In this document: piece by piece, positions 46,370 through 58,389 of the stretch
How positions within the stretch are numbered: the stretch's first letter is position 1
Layout: the number at the start of each line of letters is the position of its first letter
Assembly: GCA_963920765.1 (NCBI GenBank)
Contig: OY987243.1
Coordinates: 6,882,001 to 6,946,000, forward strand
DNA from: Ulota crispa
Lineage: Eukaryota > Streptophyta > Bryopsida > Orthotrichales > Orthotrichaceae
Direction: 5' to 3'
Length of the DNA: 64,000 bases
Made by a program: the position numbers and the translations under genes
The notes under the pieces: model-generated
Seen by the model: the letters and a program-made list of their open reading frames with translations, nothing else
Told to the model about the DNA's origin: nothing
Database searches by the model: none

Positions 46370-47132
46370 CTGCTTTTAGGTTGCTCCACATTAATTTCCT
46401 AACATTTTACACCATACAAATACTCAATGATAGTACAATACATTTCATTAATTGTTATTGCAATGAACCATTCCTAAAGGGCATGACAACAACAAAATAG
46501 GTGCCTACAAACAAATTAGCTGCGTGTAGGTCAGGAACCTTGTGGTATCCTAATATCCAAGGAGTTGCATGAGGTTCCAAGTAGCCAAGCAATGAGTCAT
46601 GTAGTAAAGGCTTGTTTCCACTTGCTCTTATGAGTGGCTTTAGATAAGTGTTATATGGTCAATTTTAATTGACATTCCCACTTGAGTTAGTTAATAAGAA
46701 CCAAACCTACACTAGAAGAAACTCGTTTCTTTTATAACATATTTTTTTGGACGTCCATTTGAATTATGTTACAATGGATGTTAAAACTAACATCTTGATG
46801 TCATGTTTGATATCAGTGTTAACATAAGAACAAGTACATGTCCAAAAAAAATTGTTGTAACAAACACTGGTTTCTTATAGTACTAATTGGTAGGATTGGT
46901 GGTAGTAGATAGCATTGGTTTTAGTATGTAGAAAATGTAATAAACTATGACCACATAAATAATTATTTTGCTAAATATCTTAAAGTCCAAAAACAAGGAA
47001 AATAAAGATTTGATAGTACTAACCATGGTATTATGTGAAGTTGGTGAGGATGATGGATTAACTAATACTAGTGGCTTTAACTCTCTGAGTAGTGTGAACA
47101 ATATGAAGTACCAAAAGTACTACTCATCATTG
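46370..47132. repeat. Third copy of the 37660-type dispersed repeat and flank
   Basis: About 46370-46620 repeats the block order found at 37660-37900 and 45425-46140. The 46200-46370 part is its partial inverse (GTATTTGTATAGTGTAAA against TTTACACCATACAAATAC). No gene seen to 47132. Confidence 0.55.
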
Positions 47133-47210
47133 TTAACCCCTAAATGCCCACAATCCCAATTCTAATGTTAAAAACACCACGTTTTAGTGTTGTGGGCATT
47201 TAGGGTTTAA
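47133..47210. mobile_element. 78-bp TIR element with TTAACCCCTAAATGCCCACAA ends
   Basis: Starts TTAACCCCTAAATGCCCACA and ends TGTGGGCATTTAGGGTTTAA, an inverted pair of about 20 bp in an element of 78 bp. CCCTAAA equals the plant telomere repeat unit. Non-coding. Confidence 0.7.
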
Positions 47211-49980
47211 ACGGAACGGACAACATCTACAAGCTGTAAGTATCCTTTGTGCACCTACTTTGTTATTCTTAACAAAAATCATATCTATTTATGACAAGCG
47301 AATGGAAACATGCCTTAACTTTTCAAAATAAGACAACGTAATCTTTAAGACAACCTAAATGCAGTATTTAATATAAACCCATGAAGAAGGACAAAATTGA
47401 CCAAATCCAATATAGGAGGCATATTATTACATTTATCCTTTATTTTAAAAGGATTGAAAGTTCCACCCTGGCCCCACAAAATTGCATGCCATCTTACCCC
47501 AGCCATACGAGATTACGAGTGGTCAAGCGCTTGCAAATGGCTTGTTTGGGGTGATCTTTGTCGTGTCTGGAGTGGTCTACAATTCCATTTCTCCTCACCC
47601 TAGGCTTTGCTTTTTGTGCAATTCTGTTGGAACATGCTGTGGGGAATCATTTTGTGGCACGTGGAAAGTATTCATTGGTCCGTAGGTACATCTCATAAAT
47701 AAGGTTCTCAACCGCCACATAATACCATCATTAGAAGCTCAAGGGTATCCTTCTTTTGATGCCGAATTGGTATGTACAAAACATGTATGTCAATGCAAAA
47801 GGAATATATTGTAAAGAAAGGCAAAGGCGTAGTTTTATTGTACTATGTTAAAAAAACTCTTATTTATGTAGTCTAAGAGGCAAAATGTTTTCATATGCTA
47901 AATCAAACAGGAAAGACGAATTTCGCTTTATGTAAGTAGGTAAGGAACATTTTAGAAAAAACGTGTCCGGTAAATGTACATTTTTTAAAATAGTTGTCGA
48001 TAGTTTTCTTGGCCAAATGTTCGTTACGTGTCAGGAAACTAGTAGATTTTCTAAATAAATCCCAAAACTGTTATAAAGGCCATTTCTTACTACATATGTG
48101 GACAAAAAGATCCATTCTTCATTCAAACCCTTTTCATGTAATCAATTCTTCATCAAATCTAAAACTAGTTACATATTTAAAAGCTTATAAAAGGGTACAA
48201 TATGCATTAAAACTTGAAAAGTAGACTATTTCAACTTTGTGCCTTTAACCCATGCCAAGTGTAATGTTGCAATGTGAAATATGCTATATTCATCAACTTC
48301 TAGTCTTTCACCAACAATTCTTTAAACTTTTCATCACCTTTTAGAGCTTAGAGTTGCCTCAATTCAAGCAAGCCTCTCCTAAGGTAGACATACCTTTTGC
48401 CGATTGGTCCTCAAAGCCGACCCCTACGTATGAGGTGTTCCCCACTCACTGTTGAACCCAAAGTGGAGTAGTGAACACTACTTGCACAAGCAAATATTGC
48501 CACATGTCAATTGCTGAGCTTGTTTGGAAGGGTTGGGATTGGAATTGTCAAGTGCCTTTATAGGAACACATTCAAGTAGTTTCCAGGTTAGTCTACAATT
48601 GCTTTTAGGGTCGTATGATTTCTAACTTTGCCTTTTAATATAAAATATTCTACAATACTTTTTTCCACGAAAATTATGTTCTATGATAGCTTGTTGAAAG
48701 CCTAACCCTATGGATTTTTTTCCAGAATTTTTAGAGACATGAAGTACCCTAAACCCTTAAATGCTTAGGTATGTGTAAAATTACCTTAGCTCAAGCAAAA
48801 AGTGTGTGAAGGATGTTGTGTTACAAGGGTTGTTTCACCAAGTTGTAATTTGAGAGAACAATAAATGGTTGTAGCCAAAATTATACTTGAAGAACAAGAG
48901 AAAGAGACATGCCATATTCTCACATTAATTAGACAAATTTTACCCAAATTAGTGTGATGGGATCTTGCACAATCAAAAAGCTTGTACTAGTTGAAATTAC
49001 TTGTGTACCAACCTTTGAGATATTTTGGGCATAAAAAAAACATGAAAGCATATGGTACGAAGAAAGTGAAAACTATAATTCAAGGATGGTACTCAAACAA
49101 TGGTTATACAACGACCTTTTTTATCCGTTTGAGTTGGATCTATTTTGCACTTCTCAAATTTGTGAAACACAAAATAAAAAATAAAAAATAAAAAGTTCCT
49201 TTTGGAAACTAGTTGCAAATTACTATATTTTTTTCACTAGGTTTGTTTTGCTGTGAGTGTATTATAAGAATTGTAATCGTGGTGGCTATTAATAATTGTT
49301 GTGCTACTTGTTAGAGAGCCTAACAAACAAAGAACTATGCCTAGAGGTCACAACACATTTTTTTGGCCTAAGAGTAGTTTCACTGCTTTCACTTCAAATA
49401 GAATGCAAGAAGTCTTTTGAAGAGTTACATTACAACCACTTGGAGTAGCATCTTTGCTCCTTTTGGGACACTTGCATTACACCTCCCTCCCACCCCATCT
49501 AGGACAACGGTCATGTAGCTCGCTCTCATCCCACCCTTAATAACGGTCATGTAACTTCCTCCCACTCCATTTGTGATAACAACAATGGATTTGAGTTGTC
49601 ATGTAAGCTTTAACAATTGAGATTTGCACAATGGCATGAACGGAACATTATAGTGCTTCTCCACAAAGTGCAAAAATCAATATTAGTGATGCAATGGAGG
49701 CTTGGAGTGCAAGTCTTCCCACTAAAGTGCAAGTGAGATGTCACTTTCCATTTGCAGTGGAACTGCTACAAGACTTGGATTTCAGAGTGATCCACAGATT
49801 CCAATACTTTTTTTTTGCTTATGTTGAAGATAAATTTCTACGGTTTATGATAAGAGACCATGCGAACACTGCAGTATGAACAATGCTGCGGCAAAAGCCT
49901 GCAATCCTTGAACGTGTAAGAGCAACATCTGGGAAGAATCAATAATAAAATGGAAACTGCAGCGCTGGCGGACATCCAGG
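47211..49980. other. Mostly non-coding; possible gene fragment near 47500-47690
   Basis: A GC-richer block at 47470-47690 can be read as a hydrophobic peptide (GQALANGLFGVIFVVSGVVY), but frames break around it and no splice sites fit, so at most it is a fragment. The remainder is AT-rich with no recognised gene. Confidence 0.35.
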
Positions 49981-50029
49981 GTGTGATATCCAAGTCAGAC
50001 GTGCTGGTGGCTGTCCACGTAAGATTATC

Positions 50030-50035
50030 CACGTG
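50030..50035. promoter_or_regulatory. G-box (CACGTG) upstream of the 361-residue gene
   Basis: Perfect palindrome TCCACGTGGA about 340 bp before the start codon at 50377, with two further ACGT cores just upstream (AGACGTGC near 49998 and CCACGTAAG near 50016). Such clusters are typical binding sites for GBF- and ABF-type bZIP factors. Functional role is inferred. Confidence 0.5.
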
Positions 50036-50376
50036 GAGTGGTCCCTGGTGCAACAAATGACTTGTCTCCAGCGAGGCGCCAGCTAAGCACCCGCCACTTA
50101 CCCACTCCCTCGGTCGCCATAGATAGACAACCGGGCGCGGGCCTGTTTCGATTGAGACCGGTGGCCACCCGGCCCGCGCATTCCGGAAATCACCGCAGCT
50201 TCTATGCACCACTCGTGCACTTGATGCTCTATTTAAATTGATTGATTCGGAATCTGCACCGCGGTTTAAATCTTAATTGAGATGGTAAGGTTTTGGTTAC
50301 ATCGGAATTCTTGAGTTTTTTTTGACGATAGATTGCCGAGGAAATTTGAGCAAGGAAACTTGTGAAAAGAGCGGCA

Positions 50377-53300
50377 ATGGCAAGTCGATGCGCCATGGCC
50401 AGCTTCTCGGTGATTGGAGCAAACGTTGTGCTTGCGCGAGTGGAGGACATTTGCAGTCGACAGGTACGGCGTGAATCTAGTCAGTAGGAGCAATGCTGGA
50501 TGTTAGAAGATTTGGTGTAAATTAGAATCCTTTGGATTAATGCGGAGTTAAATTGGCTAGAAGATGGAGCTCCTTCAAAATCTTGCATTGCGAAGTGGTT
50601 GGCTAGGGTTTATTTTGAATTGTTTGTGACCTTGAGTGATCCGAAGATGGAGTGTGAGGTTTGGATTTACAGTTGAAATCGCTTAAATTCTCTGCATATT
50701 AGTTAGTGCAGACAATATTCGAAAAGATGATATACGAAGGCCTTTAACAGTTCCTAACTTAGATTCTGTATCTCATAAGTAAGAGATTTTGTTATCAATT
50801 TTGTAAGGAGAATTTGGTTGTAATCTGAACTAAGCATTTTTGATTTTGATATATCTTCGTGCAATGTAATCAGCTGAAATTTCTATGATCAAAAACTTCC
50901 AGGGCATCGACAAACGAGTAATGGTCAAGAGATGGGGCAGGTATACATGTGGATTGAGGAGTAGTGATTTCCGGCGACAAGTTTTGTCTGTTTCCATTCA
51001 TGCCTCCTCCATCTCAAGGTATGTCTCTTTTTGCATCAGGATGTGTTGTTTGCATGCTTTGTCTTAACCGATCGCACTTTTCTGAATGTGAACTGTGAAA
51101 TTACAGACAGTTCGTATGATCCGTGCGTGTATTAGAAAAATTGAATTGTTCGTCGGGATGGCCAGGAACTCGACACTAGTTGTTGCTGCAGGTTTTGGCG
51201 CCGGAACTGAGAAAGCCTTTAAAACGACAGTAGAAATAGATCGTCTCATTGACAATCTTCGGAGTACTGAGTATCAAAATGTAAGTGCATTTGTGAATTT
51301 AAAATTGCATGGTAGCCGCTGTTTGTAATTCTGCAAGACCAGGTGTCCACTTAATAATAACAATGACACGAACTTGCTTGTAGCATGCAATATTTGAAGA
51401 ATCATAGCTTAAGATTGAGACAGTCGGCAAGCATTGCGTGATTGTTGTTATCTTCCATGTCACTAATTTTCTAGCTGTATTTTCATGTAGATGGCGCAGC
51501 TAGTGGCAGAGAATGTCTTAGCATTTGATGCTCCCTTCTGGCTGCGTCTTGCTGCTCGGGCAGACCTTTGCACAACAGATGACGACAGAGTAATTATTCC
51601 TATTCACCAACCTTTTCTGGCACTATAGCATTAGACGAATAAGGGCTGCACGATCCCGCAATTGCTGATTATCAACATGATTTTTCTATTGCGCAATTTA
51701 TCGAGACAAACATGTGATGTCATGAAGTGATTACATTACGATCAGGTCTTAGCAACGGATGCATTATGCAAACGACATTGCCTAGTGGCGTGAGTTTGGA
51801 GACATTTTATAACCATACTTATAGTTGGTTTCTATCTGTATTTTTCTAGATGCTGAATAGTTGATACTAACTTGATGGATACAGATTGTGAGATATTTTT
51901 CCTCGGGCAACTTACACAACATGCAAATATTACCAGTAGATATCTAATATTGGGCTTCACCTCTCGACAGTGGGCCACATTGCTTCGGAGAAACATTACT
52001 TATTTTCTCTAGAAGCTCTTCATTCCGCTTGCACTGTATGTCTGAGAATGAGGAGTGGTTCTTATCGATGGATTGGTGTAATGCCACTTGTGATGCGGTA
52101 TATGCAGGAGGAGTACGAGGAGCTGGCTTCTCAAATTATGAATATTGTTGAGCGTATAGTAAATAAGACAAAGGTATTGTCATTATAGGTTTTATGGCCC
52201 TCAGACTTGGTAATATCAGAATATTTGTATTCAGTGATCATCTTTATCCGTTTCGTCCAATTGTTCCTCACTTCAGCCGTTATGACTGGATTCTATGTAG
52301 GAAAAAATTGAATCTTCAACAGATGTACTGAAGGCTATCATCAAACCTTTGTTTGAAGATAGCGATGAAATTGTTTGGCCTCCAAAGAATCGAGCCACCC
52401 TCGTAGAGATGCGCAAGGTACGGACATGTGTCTAGTTTTATTCGAAATGAATCGTTTTCTCCGATCTTCTGGTTTTGTTTGCTTACTCGGAAATTATCAG
52501 TGCAAAATTGTGTGCGTGCTATGAGTTCAATACCTCTCCGGAAGTTAGCTCTAAAATACAATGTTGTGTAATTTCTCTAAATTCTTTTGAGAGTATTTCA
52601 TGTCTTTTAAGGGATCTGGTGATTCATTTGCGTCACAGCATGATCTCGCAACAGTAATTCTTGTGCTGTTTACATTGCAGGAGGTAGAGAAGAGAGAACT
52701 GGAGAACTTTCTCGATGAAAGTTTTTTATCTGAAGTCAGTGCGCAACTACGACAAGTAATAACTTCATATTCTGTTGTTTCAGTATGCGCATTTGCAAGC
52801 ACGTAATTGTTGCCAAATACTCAAGAATTCAGTCTTATATTTATTGTGGTCCATTACAGCTCTCAGCTTAGTCATACTCCGCCTTTAACTGATTTTGATA
52901 TCATTTGCATCTTTATGGAACGCGGAGAGATTTAATATGTGCTTTGAGTGCCAGGCCAAGGAGGATGAGGATAAACCTGGGTTGGTGGCTATACTCCAAA
53001 AAGTTTTGCAGCTCTATGCAGCTTGTTTACTTTCCAAACGTAGCTATGCTACTAAAGGTATGAAATTTGTCCTTATCAACAATTCTGCAGCGATTGTTGA
53101 TTTTTTTCACTGATTGACATATTATTCTTCTGGTTTCAGATGGCATTGTTGATAAAGCTGAAGAGCTTCTTGAGAAAGTTCTCAATGGTATGCTTTCTCA
53201 CCGAATGCAAGCTGACTGCTACAAACTCAGGCATCGCTTAGCAAGGCAACTTTCATGAATTTTCTCATCAAAATAGATACAGGAAATTCAGTTGATCTGA

Positions 53301-53791
53301 AGCTGTTAAGTTTATCTGTAAATGGATTTTAGCTCTTAACCTTGCATGTGTCGTTCTTGGATTCCTGAAGTCTCGAGTTTTTTTTATTCAGCGGATGAGG
53401 ATAAATGGAATAATCTGTTGAGAAACGGATTTACTTATGGCGGCGGCAGAGTGCAATCCGAAGATTTTTTCAAAGCGGTAGATAGGAGAATAGAACGAAC
53501 ACTCATGAGGACTGTAAGTAATCTCTAATTGTTGAAGTATACTTACATCTGCAGCTCAAGCCATGTTAATTATCTCATCGGTTAATTGTCTGGATACTTA
53601 AGTTATGTTCACCTTTTGTTATGTTGGTGGTAGATAGGTAGTTGTATAGCTGCTTTTACAGATGAGCTATTGTGATTGTGCAGGAGAATGGGTCATATCA
53701 GCAGCGAGTTTTGGCTGAATACATCAGAGAGATAGAGACGCGAGCTGAAGCTCTTATAGCAGCCTTCCAATCATCTCCTCCAGGCAGCTAA
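50377..53791 (+). CDS. Conserved probable plastid protein of unknown function, 11 exons, 361 residues
   Basis: Hand-spliced exons: 50377-50463, 50903-51018, 51136-51280, 51491-51589, 52108-52173, 52301-52417, 52681-52755, 52955-53057, 53140-53187, 53392-53513, 53684-53791. All introns are GT-AG, frames join without stop, total 1086 nt. The N-terminus (about 1-65) is Ser/Arg/Ala-rich and poor in acids, like a chloroplast transit peptide (ending near SVSIHASS). The rest is mostly helical and charged: KIELFVGMARNSTLVVAAGF, then FWLRLAARADLC, EEYEELASQIMNIVERIV, EKIESSTDVLKAIIKPL, LSEVSAQLRQ, PGLVAILQKVLQLYAA, and a C-terminal GSYQQRVLAEYIREIETRAE. I recall similar uncharacterised plastid proteins in land plants but cannot name a function. 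The acceptor of exon 3 is chosen by frame; a stronger-looking AG at 51106 gives a stop. A G-box lies upstream. Confidence 0.87.
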
Positions 53792-54776
53792 ACTTCATGC
53801 CTAATTTTATCCTTCAATCAATTTTGCACATCATTCTTCTCAACCTCCGCCTTCTGAGCTGTATGCAGCGGCACGCTGCACCAGTAGTTTTGGTAGTTTG
53901 TACCATGTGGTTCAGTGAAGTTCCTCATAGTTGGTCTGAAATTGTATAGTAGAAATATGCCAGCTGGTCAATTATGTTTGTCATTTTCCATTTGCCCAGA
54001 TGATGATGTGTTTCCATCCTTTTTTTTCACCGTTAAGTGGTTAATTGTAGGTTATCTCAGTTGATATATTGTAGGATAAATAAGGAACCCACCATCGACT
54101 AACTGAAAGTTTCATTTCATTAAAACTGAAGTTCCAGCGGCATGGGGACTTCCAAATCCAAGAATTTGTGTGCCAGTATCTCTTAGTAGGCTCCGTCGCG
54201 GACGGTCAATTTTTTTAAAATTGCGGCAATCGCTTCCAGATTCCAGTGAAAATTCGTCAATGCTCCAACGATTCTTGGGTACCTGTACGTAACGATTCTT
54301 GATGGCGTGCTCAGTTCTAATATTCTTCACAGGACAGCAAATGAGAGGTGACTTTGGAAGTACTTCCATCTGGTATGACCACTCTGGACCGGAAGTCCAT
54401 GCCTGTCAGTTCGCGTAACGAAGCACGAAAGCCTGATTCTTAGACGCGGGCGCTGTCAGATGAGGGGTGTTGTAGATGAGCTTTAGTTTGTGAATATGCA
54501 TGGTAGTTGAAATCAGTAAATTTCTAGAAAATTTGGTGACCAGATGTTTTTGTACGCTGTCATGCACGACGGATGGAAAAATTGCAGGGCCACTTCCGCA
54601 AAATACGACAATCAAACACGTCAGGTTTGCCACTAGGTTTGCTATTAACCTATTGTTTATCCGAACCTTGAACGTGAGCTCAATGTAGGCTCATCGATTA
54701 ACACCGTTTTTCAGGAATCAAGATTAGTGCGGAATTCAGCGCGAAGTCCAATTTTCTGCTTTATATTGCATCAGTT
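53792..54776. other. Intergenic; minus-strand frame broken by one TGA (54112-54633)
   Basis: The first part is presumably the 3' UTR of the 361-residue gene. On the minus strand a continuous frame from 54633 to 54112 is open for 173 codons except for one TGA near 54407 (after ...FVLRYAN). No domain is recognised; the lower half (RTEHAIKNRYVQVPKNRW, then IDRPRRSLLRDTGTQILGFG) reads as protein-like. It could be a pseudogene, an exon pair or chance. Confidence 0.25.
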
Positions 54777-55760
54777 ATGTTGCGATTATTCGACATTCTC
54801 CTCGCCTGGAAATTGGCAGGAACCAGATCGTCAAAAATGGCCATTTTGGCCATTTTTTGTTTTGTTTTTCGCTTACCAGATTTTCTTGGGCACGCGGTTT
54901 CGAGCGTACGTTGGTGACAAACGTATTGAGACAATGAGAGACGCCTGGAACCTTGAAGATTGGGAAATCTCTGTAGCATGTTATTACAGATGCATCTGCT
55001 GCAGGCACAATAGCGGCTCCATATTTACATCTGGGCCTTCTGCAGATTGGTGGCCACCTGATTCAGGTCAATAAAGATGGTTCTTCTGGAATCCATCTTG
55101 CCTGTAATCTTTTCACAGTACACTGGACTGAGAAAGAACGAACCCAAACTGCTTACTGTCCCCACACATGCTTGTCCTTTTTGCTACAGTGTCCAATCAT
55201 GAATGGTTCAGATGAAAGTATACTTGTTACATTTTGAGCCAGTATGGATTCATACGCAGGGAACTATTATGAGGACGATAGAGCGAGACCAAGTCGGACA
55301 GGACATGGCACATCTTGGCGTCGGTCATGGCCATGTAAGCAGTACTTCCGATTGGCAGTCAAAGTCTCTGCTGCAGATCATTTTGTTATAATATTTCTCA
55401 GATTGAAAGGACCTACTACAAATTTGGACTGACAATCCTGTCACTCGCAACAGCAGTGTAAGTTCAAGCGTAGAAAACTTGGTTACTAAGGAAGAAGAGC
55501 TTCTTGTCTTTTGTTGTGTCAGGATATAGACATTTTTGGACAAGTGAGACGTTTCGACTCCGAGTTGCCTCTCCAGTTAAGTCAAGAGTGAAGCGTACTG
55601 TTGATCCCCAAGTATACAGTAAAATCCTGACCATCATCGCCGTAAGTTTCGCTTTCAATGTTTTACAATATCGAAGTCATGGAGCTGACAAAACCTTCTT
55701 ATTGCTTCAAAGGGGCTGGCGGGGGTCAGTCAGTTGGCGCTTTTTCTTCAGATTGCATGA
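54777..55760 (+). CDS. Small membrane protein of unknown function, six exons, 187 residues
   Basis: Hand-spliced exons: 54777-54905, 54977-55103, 55243-55334, 55402-55457, 55530-55641, 55713-55760. All borders are GT-AG, introns are short (66-139 nt), total 564 nt with stop TGA. The product is hydrophobic: N-terminal helix (about 21-33, MAILAIFCFVF), a second segment (about 49-65, ASAAGTIAAPYLHLGLLQIG), a third (about 118-130, YYKFGLTILSLATAV) and a C-terminal one (about 168-187, KILTIIAGLAGVSQLALFLQ). Between them lies a polar loop with His (WIHTQGTIMRTIERDQVGQD, then GVGHGH). The last two segments only become continuous after splicing, which supports the model. Exon 1 and its ATG are the weakest part; an alternative upstream exon is possible. 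I do not recognise the family. No plastid transit signal is obvious. Confidence 0.7.
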
Positions 55761-57984
55761 GCCTATTCGGAACCACCTTTCTTGTTGCCGGTAATGATTC
55801 TCCTTTCATATGCTTCTAGAAATAAAACACAGGAAACGACAAATCCAAAACCATCTAGCACGTAACGCCCTTTCTTCTAAACTATGATGAAGGCTTGATA
55901 TTGGCAGCTGCTGCTGAGTTTCGCAGAGTCACGGCATCTTCTTCGAGGATCAATAATTTCAAAATGTCAACATCGCATTAGTGAGGATGATCATAACATT
56001 GTTCGCAGGAACTAAACCCCAAACACACAATCCAGAGATGATCACATGTTTGCTGATGTACAGGACGGTACAGCAAGTAATGGAAGTCACTTGTAACGCC
56101 ATATAGTCATCAATCGTCCTCAATCCCCGGAGGCGCTAACAGGCAAACGCTGCTTCTCTATTGATGAAGTTCAGTGCATCATCGGCCCAACCTGGTATGA
56201 ATCATCTGCTCACGGTCACAGCGTTGCAAGTAAGGTCTGATTCACATCACCCATTATAACAGTCAGGTGTTCCTTCTGATCACCCTCCTTTATCAGAGAA
56301 TTTCACCACACCACGGATGGAGACACGTCATTAAATTCAAAAATCCTAAGTATTTACTCAGAACATGAGCATTGACCGTCGTGGCGGTGGCTACTCATAT
56401 TAAATTAACTATACAGGGCCTGAGCAGAAAACCGAAATTGCGGGTGGTATTGTGGTATTAATAAATTGTTGGATAGGCGCCACAGAGAGCCGCCTACGGA
56501 CGAGGAATACAAGGCAGGACTGACAGACACAATGATGGAAGAAGCCATAAAGGCGATTGTCGCCGAGGGACAGCACTACAGCAGGAGGTTCATAAAGAAA
56601 ATCAAAATGACATCACGAGAAATGACTTAAGGGTAAACTCAGGCATGATACACCAGCCTTTCACAATTATTGACACGGACTTCTTTACACACGGGCGCCA
56701 TCGCCCTGTAACGGCTGGCATTCACCACCCTCCAGCTACTAGCCCTCCTACTACTACTCAACGCTGCTGCTGCTGCTGCAATGTCCAAGACAACTGTATG
56801 TGATAGAGTCAATATTCAATGGACGCCTCGCTAGCTGTGAATCCCAATGATTCGCAAGCTGCTGCATCCTCCAAGCAACCTATATACAGGTACTGATCGA
56901 GCTTTCGATCCCCGTTTGATTCCTCAATTGTTGCAATCTATGCCAATGCAAGAGGATCCATCGGTAGACCTGGTAAAAATACAGTTAATCAAACTTGACA
57001 GCATTACTCCAGCACAAGCGCCTTACATTTGAGTTACTCGCTGCAAATGTTGTGAAAAATTATGGAATTAATCTCATGCAGGAGTCCTATAACAACGATT
57101 TAATGAAGACGTTCCAGGGCTAAAAAGTAAGCTCCCGAACTTGCCTTTCCTCAATACCCAACTCACTCAAGCTGATCATGGAATTGGGTGGAGGCGGGGA
57201 CTTTGAACTATGAACAAAAGAGGGTAAACTTTAGGCAAATTCTGTGCCGTTGAACTATTGTAGATACACCTACAGAAAAAAGAAAGCTCCACTAAGAAGT
57301 GGCACTGCAATTCAGTGACGAGATTCGTTGTTGTCCAGCACGCCAAGAGCCGGCTTTCGCTAATTCCACCGATTGCTCCAACTTCCCGAGTAAAAACTTC
57401 ATGTTGAAGATCATCTGCCTGGTGCATTCATTACCAGGCGTATCCAAATCTCGCCCGGTTTTCCAATTGGAGCTTCTTCCGACGTTGTCCACCATCCCAA
57501 AGCTTTTATTCGGTAATTACAGAAGGTAAGCGTTCCCCAAATGCCGCTCATTAATCCGCTGCTCCAAAAATAAATTCTGATTGCTCGTGTGCTGGAGCTC
57601 TACTAAAATTTCAATCAATATTCTAGACTGGTCTCCATCCTAGCAGGTCCGACCTCTGGTCCATGCGGCTCAAAATTCATAAATTGCATGCTCACACAAT
57701 GGAGTCGAGCCACTCGACGCTTCCCAAACTTTCCCCCACCGACAGTCTCACTAAAGATTTCTTCTCACTGCATTTTAAATTCCACCGCCAAACGATGCTC
57801 CGAATTCATCAATCACGGTGTAAGTTTTTCTTTACTCACGCACCAGTTGAGGAAGGCGCAGTCTCGTAATCTCTCTACTTTGCCTAAGGGCGACACCGAA
57901 ATCAATTGCGAGAAATTTTGAATTATAGTCCTCCTCTTCTAACTGTGCCTTGCCCGCCTCGGAAGTTGCTCCTTGTGCAGTTAC
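55761..57984. other. Gene-island DNA without a clear gene model
   Basis: Higher GC than the repeats and several exon-like blocks on both strands, none joined convincingly. Examples: 56891-56970 (TDRAFDPRLIPQLLQSMPMQ, followed by GTAAAA) and a 67-codon minus frame at 57495-57292 starting MVDNVGRSSNWKTGRDLD. Part of 57600-57984 is probably the 3' UTR of the CLE gene. I assign nothing here. Confidence 0.3.
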
Positions 57985-58332
57985 TTAGTTGTGCAGCGGA
58001 TTCGGCCCGGTGGGCACCAAGCGCTTCGACATGCCCCACAAACTACGATCCCGCTGTCGCTGCGCCGGCGGGCATTCGACTTCCACGTCCCACACCGGCT
58101 CCTCCACATCGTCACTGGCAGCATTCGACCTCGCCCTCGTCGTCGTCGTCGCCGCGCCATTTGCCTGCACCGAGTCGTAGAACTCGTCTGCTACGACCAC
58201 CGACGATGACGACGTCTCGATCGCTGCCACCATCTCCCGGACGCGCGTCGATTCCACCCGCACAGCCAGCATCATCACCAACATTACCACCACGACCACC
58301 ATCGCCGCCCGACTTCGACAATTACACCTCAT
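57985..58332 (-). CDS. CLE peptide precursor (R-type, RLVPTGPNPLHN)
   Basis: Intronless precursor of 115 residues from the ATG at 58332; an ATG at 58302 would give 105. Layout: basic start (MRCNCRSR), a strong hydrophobic signal peptide (about 11-24, MVVVVVMLVMMLAV), a variable Ser/Thr/Ala/acid-rich middle with no domain, and at the extreme C-terminus the 12-residue CLE motif RLVPTGPNPLHN (104-115) immediately followed by the stop. CLE precursors are secreted and cleaved to 12-13-residue glycopeptides that are perceived by leucine-rich-repeat receptor kinases (CLV1/BAM type) and control stem-cell and growth-axis decisions. Conserved Pro107, Gly109, Pro110, Asn111 and His114 are all present. 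The motif belongs to the CLV3-like (R) class rather than the TDIF (H) class. A TATA-like ATATAAAG on the minus strand near 58625 lies about 290 bp upstream. Confidence 0.93.
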   Translation of the reverse strand: MRCNCRSRAAMVVVVVMLVMMLAVRVESTRVREMVAAIETSSSSVVVADEFYDSVQANGAATTTTRARSNAASDDVEEPVWDVEVECPPAQRQRDRSLWGMSKRLVPTGPNPLHN

Positions 58333-58389
58333 CGTTGCCCCCAAAAAAGATGCCCCTCCAGATAACGAAGCTAAGGAAACCGAATTCAC

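Noticed and set aside
47397..47685. Possible gene with a hydrophobic segment
   Set aside because: Frames break on both sides and no consistent splice sites were found; kept only as a possible fragment.
51095..51135. Earlier acceptor (TTACAG at 51106) for exon 3 of the 361-residue gene
   Set aside because: Joining there to exon 2 gives an immediate stop, whereas the AG at 51134-51135 keeps the frame.
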